Under the pieces are notes generated by a model. The model saw only the letters and a program-made list of their open reading frames with translations, made no database searches and was not told the DNA's origin. Both the position numbers and the translations under genes were made by a program. This document shows, in pieces, positions 23,917-35,757 of a DNA stretch of 64,000 nucleotides (positions within the stretch are counted from its first letter, which is position 1; every line of letters begins with the position of its first letter). Source of the DNA: Isoetes taiwanensis (lineage: Eukaryota; Streptophyta; Lycopodiopsida; Isoetales; Isoetaceae); NCBI GenBank assembly GCA_021234155.1, contig JAJEKV010000036.1:3469182-3533181 (forward strand), in the 5' to 3' direction.

Positions 23917-24548
23917 TTGACTTGTAGGTGTTGCTGTTGTCATTTGCGTATTGTCGTGGATCGCATTTTGCTAGCTAGACAATCCCTTAAAACAAGCAGT
24001 ATGACTTCAGAAGAGAGAGCAGAAGTTAACTCGCAACCAAATATGGCATTAGTGTCTCAGATCGAGCCGCAACCATTAGAGCCATTGGCATCTCAAACAA
24101 AGGCTACAGAGCTGCAACCTGAGTCATCTTCTGCAGCACTCCCGCATAGAAAAAGAACTAGACCACAACAAGCATGGTCTACTTTGAGACCAGAATTCAT
24201 AAACTGGTTGTGTAATCGGCTATGCAATCGCCCACTTTATTGGCTCGGCGTACCAGAATGGCCGGGTTCGCCCAAAGCGAACCCGAAGTCGCCAGGCGAA
24301 CGTCGCGTCGCCAGCCGAACCCGCGAATTGGCGTGGCGTCGAGGCGTCATGCCTGCGTGGCAATTGCTACCGGGTTCGCCCAGGCGAACCCCGAACCCGG
24401 GTTAGTACGGTTGGCTAGCAGGGCCGAGAGCATGGCAGGCATCATTTATTGCGGGCCTGCCGGGTTCGCCAGCGCGAACCTGACCGAGGGCCCTCTGCAT
24501 GGCGACTCAACTGCGACTAATGCATTGGCGGAGGGCGAAGAAAATTAG
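23917..24548 (+). CDS. Uncertain ORF region over palindromic GC-rich repeats
   Basis: An open frame at 23917-24405 (MTSEERAEVNSQPN, Gln/Pro/Glu-rich, then PHRKRTRPQQAW) could be one exon, because a pyrimidine-poor but AG-ending site (CTTGTAG) precedes it. The 3' half runs through GC-rich GGGTTCGCC palindromes and is unlikely to be selected coding sequence. No family is recognised. Confidence 0.2.
24255..24480. repeat. Cluster of GGGTTCGCC...GGCGAACCC palindromes
   Basis: CGGGTTCGCCCAAAGCGAACCCG at about 24264, GTCGCCAGGCGAAC at about 24288, CGGGTTCGCCCAGGCGAACC at about 24370 and CGGGTTCGCCAGCGCGAACC at about 24460 are short inverted repeats. They share the GCC(A/C)RG(G)CG core with the GCGCCAGGCGCG elements elsewhere in the window. 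Confidence 0.75.
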
Positions 24549-24549
24549 A

Positions 24550-26190
24550 TATTCTTGTTTGAACTTAACCAACTTATTGGGCATGTTTATTATGTAGGTG
24601 AGCATGATGGTCTTTGGTCTTTGTTCTAAAGAGAGCACTCACTCATGAGATGTTAAAAAGAAATTCTAAACCATTAAGAGACACTCATGATGTTGTTATG
24701 TTACGTAGAGAACACTTCAAAGATCGAGAAATGCAGTCTCTAAAGCTGTGTAATGGTACTCACTTGGTGCTGATTTAGTCTTTGTTCTTTCTAAAAATAG
24801 CTTCTTGTTTTCTATTTTTTGCCAGATATTTTTGGGAATTGGAAAATATGAAGTTTGCGAGAGATGAGATGTTTGATTGTGCAACATACGGGGTCAAGTA
24901 AGTTCCATAGCATTAGACAGATCAATTGCAAGGATCCCACCCGGGTTGCACATATGAATTATTCATGCTTTTGCCCCTCTTTTGCTGGTTGGGTAAGTCT
25001 GGTAAATGCATGAACAAAAGGCGGAGGATAGGCACTTAAATTTTTTGAGGATTAAGGCGGTGTTGATGAAAGGAACACGTAGATGGGCGGTGTATGAAGG
25101 GGATGAGAATGGAAATCCAGATATCATAGATGTTGGAGAGAACTTTGCGGTGGTTGCTCAGTGAGATAACAAGGAGAAAGTGGATTTCTATATCTTGAGA
25201 TGTCTGAAGTTAAACATGTAATTGAGAAGGCTTACAAAGATCCTTGGGGCCAAAAAGTTTGGAAGGAGGGAGGTGGTTGTGACTGGTAAGTTTTATAAAT
25301 ATATAGAACGAGAAAGGGTATGAACTTCTTAGGTTTGAACAGTTGTAGTGTGTCTGACCATTTAGTAGTGGCATGTAATTTTGACATGAAAGACTTAGGT
25401 GGCAACATTTTTGAGTTGGAAACTGATGTGCATGAACACATTCTTGAAAGTCTACAAACACAATCACTGTCCTTGCCCAATGTGATGTTGCAAGCAACGA
25501 TAAAGCTAGAACAAAGAGCAAGCAGCGATTAGTTAGCAAGTCGGGGAAAGAAAAGAGGCAAAAAGCGGCTGTAAGCCAAACACCAAAAAAGCAGGAGCAC
25601 TGAAGTCGATTGAACAAGAAAAGACCAAAGAAGCAAGGACCAAAAAAGTCAGGGTGTGTAGATAATAAATCGAATGGAAAAAAGCAGGAGGCAAGCAGCT
25701 CATTGACCAAGCAGAAAACAGGAAGAAAACAAGGTGACATTGGAGAAAAAAAAAACCTGCAAATAGCAAAAAACAAAAAACCAGAAAATAACAACAAGAA
25801 ATACATTCACATTGACTCACAATTCAATCACTCATAGAACTTAAACTTCAAGTGAATGAAACTTGAAAGCATGTGAATTTAAAAGCATAAAAACAGCAAT
25901 GCAATTTTGATTATAAACGGCGATTGAAGCGGGGAAATATGAATGATTGTGAACTTATTATCTTATTGCAACAATTCAAAGTAGAAACTTCTAAATTACA
26001 ACAATTGAAATTAGAAACTCAAATTGCAATTGCAATTCAATACTCAAATTGCAAACTCAAAATTGCAAAAGTTTAATATATTATCGAATACAAAAAAGGT
26101 TAGATACACAAAATTTCTTCCATTACACGAGTTTTCTGGAGATTGCATAATTTTCAAAATTTCTAAGTTCATAAACAGCAAATTGATCAT
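24550..26190. other. Anonymous sequence with a short protein-like fragment
   Basis: A plus-strand frame near 25005-25210 reads RRWAVYEGDENGNPDIIDVGENF, then VDFYILRC and KAYKDPWG across a stop. It looks like decayed coding sequence but no family is recognised. 25540-25850 is adenine-rich with lysine-rich frames of no weight. Confidence 0.3.
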
Positions 26191-26194
26191 TTCT

Positions 26195-27100
26195 TTTCTT
26201 TCTTGACTCTCCTGGCCAAGTACCTCTCCACTGCATTTCCTTCTTCTTCTTCACCTATGTCATCTGACTCATTGGACATCTCACTAGCATGAGCGTAGCA
26301 CCAATGGCTGGGTCCATCAAGCACAACCTTAGGCAATTGAACACTATCCGATTGCTTCTGCAACACTTGAAATTAAGGGCGATATTAATGCAATTGAACT
26401 GAATTCCTTAATTGAAATTGCAAAACACATCTTCTGATTTATCTTCTAGGTTGACATCAAGTTTTTTTTTTTACGGAAAGGGGGTAGCACACACAAAAAA
26501 AGGAATTCATCATCAGATAAATTCAGCATGCAAATACCATAGATCTAATAAGACATCCATACCTTTTGAAGTACTATGCAATGGACTGCCATCTTACGCC
26601 ATAAAAGAACAAATAATCAACCAAAGCAAAATGTGGAAGAGTTTAACAAATACAATTTAATCATTCCAATTAGATAACATACCTTCAGTATTCAAGCCCA
26701 GGAGTTCATCACGTAAGAACTTTACATTCTCGACTGTGCTAAACTTGGGCAATTTTGTAATGTTAGGAATTTTTGGCGGCTTATAATTTCGGAATCGCAA
26801 TGCAAAGCAGTGAGACCGGACATCGGTAAAAGCAAAAAACATAGAAAGCTTGACACCTTTAAAGCACTTACGGTCAATGTCCTTAGCCTTCTTGAGCACT
26901 CCTTGTCATCCTCTTTCTCATTTTCTTGCGGTATTTACGCCTGATTCGGTCTGCCGAAGATTGCTCAACATTCTTCTTCCTTTTCATTATGTTGAATTCC
27001 TCGGATTCTTCGGCGGGGCTCTTCTTCGTGATTCTTCAACATTTTCTTCAGCAGCCTCTTCTTCAACATCAACAATATTCTTCTATTCACTCACATGGCC
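26195..27100 (-). CDS. Unrecognised spliced gene, 3' exons
   Basis: Minus strand. One exon (to about 26692) reads KAKDIDRKCFKGVKLSMFFAFTDVRSHCFALRF and then NYKPPKIPNITKLPKFSTVENVKFLRDELLGLNTEG. It ends at a consensus donor (AAG|GTATGT at about 26690). After an intron, an acceptor (TGTTGCAG) at about 26361 opens an exon reading KQSDSVQLPKVVLDGPSHWCYAH and an acidic stretch, ending RYLARRVKKEKK near 26200. Upstream to about 27100 lies an acidic segment rich in Glu that seems frameshifted. No domain is recognised. It may belong with the exons at 29450-30330, the LINE having inserted between them (inference). Confidence 0.4.
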
Positions 27101-28083
27101 GAGCTCGACCAGAAGTGAATAGAATAGAATAGAAATAGAATAGTTTTTTATAGTCCACTTGAGACCAATCGGCCTATGGGACCCGAGAAGGGCGCAACAA
27201 ACTTATTCTTGTCGGGTTAAAAACCCGCCCGAAAAGGGTTTAGGGAAAAAGCCGTGGCGATAATAAGAATCTTTGTCAAGCTGTCCAAGTATACATCATC
27301 ATGAAATAAATGTGTATGTACATGTCAAGTCGTGCAGAGGACATAGCTGATCTCGCATGTCCATGACCTCTGAAGGTATGATCCTAGCATCGATGCGGAT
27401 GCCGTGCTCAATGTCACATGTAGCGGTGGCGGGCCGACCAACTTCGGCATAGCGGCGTCGGATTTGATCATATCTTTGGGCAACTTTGAAGGGTATGAGA
27501 TTCATCCTCAATGACTCCCATTTGGCGGCATTAGCGAGGCATCGTCGGCGTGGCTCACCAATCCATCACTGTCTCAATTCGAAGATGATGTGCCCAATGC
27601 GAATGGAGGCAATGAGTGCGTCTTATCATGGGCAAGTGGGTGCGAGGGGGTAGCATTGTGGGCCTCGTTCAATGTGGGATTTATGTGGGCGGTAGTGTCT
27701 TTGTCTTGACTTTGTTCAAAGGCGGCATCCCAAAGCTTCTTACGATGAAGCAAAGCGTCAAGATATTACCTCAAGCTATGGCGTCGCCTCTGTTTGCACA
27801 TGTATGCACCTATGCTCACGCACATTCCATCTAGCCATCCATTGAGCTCTCTTTTCCCTCCAAAGGGCCTTGGCGTTGTGGCCCCATTGCCATGATATAA
27901 GCTAGTTTTGGGAGGCGAGCATCGTCCATGTTGACCACCTTACGAAAATGAACAATGTGGCGATCAAGGGCGCCCTCACGAAGAGGCAAGAATCCTGTTT
28001 CTGCTTGGTAGAATTTGATATGGGTTGTGGACTTCACCCCTAGTGCTTTCGTACCAAGAAGGCTTTACTGCTGCTCAGCCGAG

Positions 28084-28453
28084 GGGATAGGTTCATCATT
28101 ATACGTTTTATCGTATCACGTATTTTTTAGTTTGATCTGACACAAATTTGCCCGTTTAATACGTCAAAATCGTCAAAAATTTCGGCGTCGAAAAATTTGG
28201 CGTAAAGCGAAACTTCGGTTCATGAAAAAAGTTTCAGCGTGCGAAACCTTTCCGCTTCTGTAAAAAAAAAAAATCGGCGTAAGCGGGAACCTTCTATTGC
28301 GCTTCTGTGCGAGCACCTGGTAAAAGCGAAAACTAAAGGTTTAAAACATAAAAAAAAAACTTTTTTTTTTTTTTTGTTAAGAAACCTTTAGTTTAAAACA
28401 TGGCTTTTCAGCGAAAGCCCCATGAAGGATTTAAAATAATAATAATAATAATA

Positions 28454-28486
<33 letters not shown>

Positions 28487-28685
28487 TTATTTTTGGCGTA
28501 AAAGCGAAATAAAGGTTTAAACTTCTGTGAAAAAGTTTCGATAAAGCCAAAAGGGAAGGTTTTAAACTGTGAGAATTTTTTTTCCGACGGCGGTATTAAA
28601 TCACGAAAAATCGTATTTTTTCCCAAAAATACGTATTTTTGTACTATCGTCTGAAAAATAATTTCATACGTACAGAACCTATCCC
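28084..28685. mobile_element. Small TIR element (MITE-like) inside the LINE
   Basis: The 602-bp segment begins GGGATAGGTTC and ends GAACCTATCCC, an 11-bp perfect inverted repeat. It interrupts the LINE reading between GMTWSQ and the KSTTHIKF region. The interior is non-coding, with repeated GCGAAA, AAAGGTTTAAA and CGTATTTTT words and an (AAT)n tract. No clear target duplication was found. Confidence 0.55.
28436..28489. repeat. (AAT)n microsatellite
   Basis: About 18 AAT/ATA units with one interruption, inside the small TIR element. Confidence 0.95.
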
Positions 28686-29449
28686 TGGCTCCAAGTCATT
28701 CCAAGTAGCGGGGATACTCCGGCCCCCATACTTCCACCCGTATAAAGGACGGGCTCCACTAAGACTTTGAGCAGGTGTGGTGATGGGTCCAATCATACAA
28801 CTCCGCTCTATGACTATTGTTTTGCATTGCATATAGTGCTTTCGGCCCGCAAGTAACTTCGTAGCGGTATGGATGTGTCCCGGTGCATAGTAGGCGGAAA
28901 CTCCACTCCCAAATATTTGTATGTGGATGCTACTTCCACATTACGCCCTCGATAACGGAAGGAGGGATCCTCGGTACGTCGTGAAGATGATATAAAAACC
29001 ACCTTAGTCTTGGCCAAGTTGACGCGCATATCAGTCGATTAAACTTGACAAAATGTGTCCAGGGCATCAAGATGTCGTTGCATGTCTGCTGGTGTGTAAG
29101 CTAGGAGGTCCACATCATCAGCATATATTAACTGCTTGATGATCTGGTAGAGAAGGTGAGCCCCGTCGCCCCCATTATCAGCAAGCCAGCTCTCCAATTG
29201 ATCAATGTAAAGCCCAAACAATGTTGGGGAGAGAGGGCATCCCTGGCGAACCAAATGTGGCACAGATTCGCCACAACCAGAAACAATACAATGCATGGAC
29301 TCAAGCACAGCAGAAAAGCAAAAAACATGAAATTTATGTGTGCACTTCAGCTCAATATGCATAGCATATTCATCACTGAAGGAAAAACTACATATCTGAC
29401 AAGTGCTAGCAGAGCTAAAAGAAAAATTGTAAATACCCATTGTGATGTT

Positions 29450-30330
29450 AATGGGGTTTACCTTCTTGTTCTGCAGTGAAGAAATTTGGGCTGCTCTTGC
29501 ATGCCACAATTCCATGGCTTGCTCATATGATTTTATATCAGTCTTTGTCCTCTTGATCCGTTCTTTTATGTTCTTGAATCGTCCTTTCCCATAGAAAGAG
29601 TGTCTTGTCGATAAGCCTACCAAAGACATCTTCCTCACACTTCATAACATTTTTGCCAGTCCTTTGCATTTACGGATCTTGGCAAATGTTAATGTCAAGT
29701 CCATTCTAGTCTTCCTTTTTTCTTCTATGGCATCAACCAAAGCTGTTGCAAGATGCCTTGCATACGTAGCCATCTTGCCCTCTAACCTAAGAGCATCATT
29801 TTCCAAATTGCAAAGCTTCCCTTACGCTTCAAACTTCATTTCCTCCAATTTCTTAACACATTGCAAGAACACTCACGGATGTTCATGTCGAAAGTATTGA
29901 GAGGTGTCCTTTTGGCCTTCTTCTTCAAGGAGTCTGGTAGACATCTGCGACAAAGGAGGCCCAATTGACTCTAAACTCCTTCTTAGAGCCAATGCATTTG
30001 TTGTATCTTTGCCAAGCAAATGCCCGAGCAAATTGAGTTCGCACCTCATTATTCGGCAACTTCTTTTGATAAACTTTCGCCACAAGATCCAATAATTCCT
30101 GCTTAAAGCTGTGTTTGATCTCCTTCACATTGATCTTTCCGTTATAAAACGGAACTTTCCATACGGATAAGAAGTGGATTCGGGGACTTCTTACGCCTTG
30201 ATTGCCCGACTTTACGCGGAAGAGGGTAAACCCTGGAATTTTTCGAATTCAAATTCTGTTCTGGCAAATACCTACAACAAAGATCACATGAATTAGAAAA
30301 GGATAACGAAATAGAAAGAAAAAAAAAAAC
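29450..30330 (-). CDS. Unrecognised spliced gene, 5' exons
   Basis: Minus strand. The region 30240-29930 is open for VRSPRIHFLSVWKVPFYNGK, NVKEIKHSFKQELLDLVAKVYQ, and FARAFAWQRYNKCIGSKKEF followed by VNWASFV. Further down, RFKNIKERIKRTKTDIKSYE and AMELWHARAAQISSLQNKK end at a donor (AAG|GTAAAC at about 29462). The protein looks lysine-rich and helical, with no domain recognised. The ORF continuing from here into the LINE (29462-29040) is intron read-through. It may be the upstream part of the gene at 26195-27100. Confidence 0.4.
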
Positions 30331-30720
30331 CAAACTTGTAGGCCGCAGCTCACCTTACGACCTCCGGAATCCATCGAATAAGCTTAAAGAAATCGGCTTC
30401 GAGCAAGCAAGCAAGCAAGGAATCGATCAAGCAAGGAATCGACTTCGAGCAAGCAAGGAGGCGGTTTGGAATTCAAAATGGAAGGGAATTAAAAGTTTAC
30501 GACCAGTTCGAATGATTATCTGCATGTTCGATCATTTTCTTGAAATCGAAGCTTCTGCTACAACCACGCAGACCAGACGACACTTGGCCCGCGTAGCAAA
30601 ACTTCAATACGCCCGTCCTGGCACACTTCAAAACTTCAATACGCCCGTCTCGTAAGCGAACCAGCACCAAAATCTAGGTGCTGATGACGTGCTGAAATTT
30701 CGCGTTTTTGTACACCTCAA

Positions 30721-30809
30721 TTAAAAAAACACCCCACCTTGGAAACTGGAATTCTTAACTGAAAGTTTTTCCACTGTAAGAATTCCGTCGTCCTCCATTG
30801 TGGCCACGG
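30721..30809 (-). pseudogene. Lectin coding sequence, 3' piece (beyond the copia insertion)
   Basis: On the minus strand, the frame of the lectin ORF at 35758-36468 continues after removal of the copia element and one TSD copy. It runs about 28 codons (EDDGILTVEKLSVKNSSF) to a TAA at 30721-30723. The continuity supports the insertion model. EDDGILTV resembles the end-of-domain DxDG motif of S-domain/G-type lectins (inference). Confidence 0.6.
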
Positions 30810-31002
30810 TGTTATAAGCCCTAAAGGTGTGGCTTATAATCAGAACCCTATTATAAGTTTAGGAGGAGATGAAACGAACCAACTAAAATTAGGAGGAGAT
30901 GAAACGAACCAACTACTATTCAGCAGTTTATATTTCTGGTCACGACACAATGAAAGTGGTGATCTTTGATTCTCTAAATCGGCCCTGTCTTACTTTGTCT
31001 CA
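30810..31002 (+). repeat. Copia 5' LTR
   Basis: 193 bp, from TGTTATAAGC to TTTGTCTCA. It contains an internal 30-bp-period duplication of TTAGGAGGAGATGAAACGAA at 30859 and 30889. It differs from the 3' LTR at two sites: AAAGG versus AACGG near the start, and GGCCC versus GGCTC near the end. Confidence 0.95.
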
Positions 31003-31014
31003 TGGTATCAGAGC
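31003..31014 (+). promoter_or_regulatory. Copia primer-binding site for initiator tRNA-Met
   Basis: TGGTATCAGAGC follows the 5' LTR directly and complements the 3' end of the plant initiator methionine tRNA, the standard primer of plant copia elements. Confidence 0.95.
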
Positions 31015-31110
31015 AAACCAGGTCTATCAGATTAGAGAACTAGAACCGGCGGCTTCCATAGCCCAGGATAAAAGGAAGAAGAGCAGTCAGATTTCAACCT
31101 AGCAGCAGCA

Positions 31111-34100
31111 ATGTCTTCTAATTTACATATTGATCTGAAAAGTCTGGAGAAATTAGACAGAAACAATGCTAAATATTGGTTCTGGAGGATGCAGAGCATT
31201 CTTGAAGAGAGAGATTGTTGGGGAGTGGTCAATGGGGATGATCCATGCCCTGATGAGAGAGAAGATGATGAGTATTCATCTGAGGAAGATGACGAAGGGG
31301 AAAGCAGTAAAGCTCAGAAGACAAAGAAGAAAATAACAAGGAAGTCTGTTGATGAGACGAATGAGTGGAAAAAGAAAGATAATAGGGCCAAAACCACTAT
31401 GATTTTTGGGCTCAGGGATGATCAAATTCCATTAGTTCGTCTTCAAAGCTCTGCAAAACGTGGATGGGAATGTCTGAGAGCAACTTTCAAGCAGAGCTAT
31501 ACATCTGAAAAATTTTACCTATGGCAGACTGCAAAGATGTTGGACCATGAGGATCCAGCTGACCATATTAGCAAGATGCAATCTTTAGCTACACAACTAG
31601 GTGCTTTAAATCATCGAGTCAAAGATGATGACCTAGCTATGGCTATTCTGGCCAGTCTGCCTGCACAATACAAAGCTTTGAAACAAACATTTGGATGTCA
31701 TGAAGGAAAACTCAAATCTGCTGCAGTGATTGGAGCAGTATTACAAGCTTCTCACATAGAAGCTCAGGAGGTTGAAGAGGCTAACTTTGCGAAAACATCT
31801 AAGGCAAACAAAGATGGAAGAAGAGAGCCTCCTACATGTTATAAGTGTGGAGAAATTGGGCACATTGCTCGATTTTGCAATGCCATGCCTTCAAACAAAT
31901 CTGAAGATAAAGGAAAGAGAGCAGAAGCTAAGAAAGAATCGGGCAAGAAAGTCACATTTCAGGACAGAAGGAAGTGGTCTAATTACAGGAAACCAACTGC
32001 CTCAAGTGCTCAACATAATGACAGTGGGAGCGAGTCAGATGAGGAAGAGACCACAGCCTCCATGGCAATCGCAGATTATGAAGATGAAGGAATGGGTAAT
32101 ACCCTTGCATGGCAGACGTTTCTTCAAGCAAGATGGAATCATTGTCTCGATGATCATGACGATGATCTTTCATATTGTTTTTCATCAATAGTAGCTCAAG
32201 AGCATCAGTCTAGGAAGGAGAAGGACATTTCAGATGATGTTGATCATGAGGTAATGGCTTTAGGAGCTGAACATGATGCAAACCCAGGTGGTCGTGTTTG
32301 GGTTCTAGATTGTGGAGCCACTCACACCATGACGTTTCAACTACCATGGCTGAAAAATGTTTATCAAGCAGAACCTCACAAATATGTGAATGGGATAGCC
32401 ATGAAGTTGAAAATTGAAGCATATGGCACTCTGGAGTTTCAACTCCAAGATAAAATGAGAGAGTTGCAAAGAGTCTTGTATGTTCCCAAACTAAAAAGGA
32501 ACCTACTGTCACTCTCTCGAATCAGTGATGTAGGAGTTGATACAAAAATTACATCCAGATCAGCATTACTTCTTGATGAACTGAATGTTCTTCTTGGAGT
32601 GGGAAAAAGGAGAGGTTTTTTATATGAGTTTGAGGAGAACACAAGTCAAGCTTTTCAAGCTGAAGCAGGTATAAATCAAATGCAACTGTGGCATCTTCAT
32701 TTGGGGCACATTAATGAGACACGTCTCAAGCTTCTTCACACTGCAAACATGGTAGATGGGTTGAACATCAACTTGAAGCACAGTCTAGCTCTTTGTGAAG
32801 GATGCGTCTTGGCTAAGCAAACTCAAGGAGCAAGAAAAAAATCCAAAGGGACCAGAGCTAAAGAGCTTCTCGGCCTAGTTCATTTCGATGTTGCATCAAT
32901 GGGTAAGCCTACATTTAATGGTTTTCTGTACTTTCTGATTCTAGTAGATGATTATTCCAGATTCACTAGCATATGTCTCATGAAAACTAAGGATGAAGTT
33001 TTTGAACTTTTTAAACAATGGAAGAAGCAAGCCGAAGGTGCTACTAAACATGTGCTCAGGTCTGTAAGATGTGACAATGCGAAGGAGCATTTATCAGGTA
33101 CTTTCACCTCATTTCTTCAAGAGTTAGGGATCCATCGGCAATTGACTATTCCATATGAACATCATCATAATGGAGTTGTAGAAAGAAAAATTCGCACAAT
33201 TAAGGAATGTGCATGGAGTATGATCAAGCATCGCAACTGGCAGATAATTTTTGGGGAGAGGCAGTGCTAACAGCGGCATATTTACAAAATAGAGCACCTA
33301 CCTCAGCTGTCAAAGACAAAATGCCGGTGGAAGTGTGGACTGGAAGTAAGCCTACTGTTACTCATTTAAAAATATTTGGGAGTCCAGCATATGTTCATGT
33401 ATCATCTGAAATTAGGACAAAAGCTGAGGACCATGCAAAAAGAGCTATTTTTGTAGGATACTGTTCAGACAGTAAAGGATATCGCTTGGTGGATGCTAAA
33501 ACTAAGAAACTGATAAAGGCAAGTTCTGTAACATTTGATGAAGAGGTCTTAGCAGCCAAGGACAGATTCGCATATTCATGCGATCCCACATTGTTTAGAT
33601 CCACCCAAGATCCACAACCGGTTTGGGTAGATTTACCATGTTCTTCTTCTTCTAATCTGGCACCAGGTACTCCAGATCAAGATGATGCAGATTCAGACTC
33701 AAAGTCTCCTAGTAACTCTCATGAAAAGCCTTTAGGAGGACGATCTACACCTTTGGCAACCCCACCCTCAGAAGAAGTTACAGTAAGGAGGTCCACCAGA
33801 ACCCCCTATCCTACTGAAAAATGGAAGGAGTACAAACAGGCTATATCTCATTTAGCTAAAGTCAGTCAATATGAAAGTCTGCTTGGCAGTAAATGGTGGG
33901 TGGAGAATCTAGAAGAAGTGTGTGCCAACATGGCATTTGCCGCAGAGTTGCTAGAACCAATCACTTATGAAGAAGCAATACATGGCCCTCAAGCACTTGA
34001 ATGGCGTCAGGCCATGAAGGATGAACTCCAATCCATGGAAGAAACTCATGCATGGGATTTAGTTTCACTGCCAGCAGGCAGAAAAGCTATAGGCAGTAAG

Positions 34101-35528
34101 TGGATCTTTAAGGTCAAGACTAAACCAGATGGTAGTGTGGACAAATATAGAGCTCGTCTAGTAGCTCGAGGTTTTTCGCAAACGTATGGGATAGACTATG
34201 ATGAGACGTTCTCCCCTGTAGCTAAATCTACAACAATTAAAGCTGTTTTAGCTTTGGCTACACAAGAAAACTGGGAAATTGAAACCATGGATGTAAAAAC
34301 AGCGTTTCTCAATGGAGATCTTGAGGAAGAGATATTCATGCATCAACCTCCAGGATTTGTCACTCCAGGTACTGAACATCTGGTTTGCAATCTCAATCGA
34401 GCGATTTATGGCCTTAAACAGAGTCCGCGCCAATGGTATAAAAAGATTGACACCTTTCTCAGAAGCCTTGGTTATAAAAGATGTCAAACAGAATGGAATG
34501 TTTATGTGATCTCGCAAGAGGATTTTATTATCATCATTGTGGTCTATGTTGATGACCTTATCATCACAGGTAATCTAATTTTACCTATAAACCATCTCAA
34601 AAGGCAATTGGCTCAAGCTTTCAAGATGACAGACTTAGGCCCAATCCAAACCTGCCTTGGATTACAGATAATCAGAAACAGGGAGGAAAGAACCATGTTG
34701 GTTCATCAAGAAAAGGCCATAGTGAATATGTGCAAACGTTCTGGATTGTACCATGCCTCAACAAAAGCAACTCCAGCGGCTTTGCATTGTAAACTCACCA
34801 AAGACATGGAGCCAAAAACCTCAGAGGAAAAAGCAGCCATGAAAGACATACCATATAGAAGCGCAGTTGGCTGTCTAATGCATATCATGATCCATACTAG
34901 ACCTGATATAGCTCAATCAGTAGGAGTTGCTAGCAGGTTTTTACAAAATCCTGGACCTCCCCATTGGAAGGCTGTGAAACGTATCATTAGATATCTTAGA
35001 GGTACTTCAAATGAAGGCATACTGTTCAGACCAGATTCTAATGATCCGGAAGTCACATTAGTTGGCTTTGTAGATGCTGATTGGGCAGGAGATCCCGACA
35101 GTAGTAGGTCTACCACAGGCTTTACAATTATGCTCTATGGAGCAGCCATTACTTGGACCAGCTGTAAACAAACTAGTGTAGCCCTATCCTCCTGTGAGGC
35201 AGAGTATATGGCAACCTCTGCAGCTGTACGAGAGATACTCTGGCTAAGGCAATTTTTGGATGAGTTGGGATACACTCAAAAGGATCCTTCCATCATCTAT
35301 AATGATAATAAGAGTAGCATTGCTCTCACAGCTAATCCGATCCTTCATAAGCGGTCTAAGCATATTGGAATCCATCATCATTTCACTCGAGAACGAGTAG
35401 TCGATGGGTCCATTGAGATGATGCATCTCCCTACATCTGAGATGCCAGCAGATATTCTTACCAAACCTCTAAGTAAAGAGGTATTTTTGTATCATAAATT
35501 GACTCTAGGAGTCAGCAATTCTGTATAA
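31111..35528 (+). pseudogene. Copia gag-pol polyprotein (one frameshift)
   Basis: Frame 1 runs 31111-33270 and frame 2 is used from about 33215 to 35528. Gag has a UBN2-type region, then a CX2CX4HX4C zinc knuckle at residues 243-256. The protease site reads DCGAT at residue 400 (DSG in most copia elements). The GAG-pre-integrase segment is LWHLHLGH. Integrase has Asp593, Asp655 and Glu691, a D-D-35-E spacing. In the second frame, RT carries VVYVDDL with YVDD at residues 447-450, and RNase H follows (VDADWAGD and SSCEAEYMA) to the end. The frames overlap at about 33207-33270, and a single-base loss near 33230 explains the switch. No other stop interrupts it. Confidence 0.93.
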
Positions 35529-35564
35529 GCATTGTACTCTTATCAGGTTCTGATTAAGGGAGTG

Positions 35565-35757
35565 TGTTATAAGCCCTAACGGTGTGGCTTATAATCAGAA
35601 CCCTATTATAAGTTTAGGAGGAGATGAAACGAACCAACTAAAATTAGGAGGAGATGAAACGAACCAACTACTATTCAGCAGTTTATATTTCTGGTCACGA
35701 CACAATGAAAGTGGTGATCTTTGATTCTCTAAATCGGCTCTGTCTTACTTTGTCTCA
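35565..35757 (+). repeat. Copia 3' LTR
   Basis: 193 bp, 99% identical by eye to 30810-31002, with the same internal 30-bp duplication. It is followed directly by the CACGG target duplication. Confidence 0.95.

Larger units (their letters stand above)
27300..29330 (-). pseudogene. LINE (non-LTR) reverse transcriptase, decayed
   Basis: Minus strand. VRQGCPLSPTLFGLYIDQLESWL and, after a spacer, QLIYADDVDLLAY (about 29285-29090) are reverse transcriptase motifs 4 and 5 (YADD) of plant non-LTR elements. Next come NLAKTKVVF (29029-28814) and KYLGVEF. Then, beyond an inserted 602-bp element, comes LGVKSTTHIKFYQAETGFLPL near 28030-27990, the typical C-terminal RT extension. The last piece (27511-27299) is weak. 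There are multiple stops and frameshifts, and no endonuclease domain was found upstream, so this is a 5'-truncated dead copy. Confidence 0.7.
30810..35757 (+). mobile_element. Ty1/copia LTR retrotransposon, young and nearly complete
   Basis: A 4948-bp element bounded by 193-bp LTRs that begin TGTTATAAGC and end TGTCTCA. It is flanked by the 5-bp direct duplication CACGG (30805-30809 and 35758-35762). The LTRs differ at two positions by eye (about 1%), indicating recent insertion. A PBS, a gag-pol frame with all copia domains in the order protease-integrase-RT-RNase H, and a short purine-containing tract (about 35546-35564) before the 3' LTR are present. It interrupts a minus-strand lectin gene. 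One frameshift in integrase prevents a full polyprotein as read. Confidence 0.95.

Noticed and set aside
29338-29440. RING-H2-like pattern (CxxC...CxHxxHxxC) fused upstream of the LINE RT
   Set aside because: It follows a good splice donor (AAG|GTAAAC at about 29462), so it is read-through of an intron; the second half of a RING is not present.
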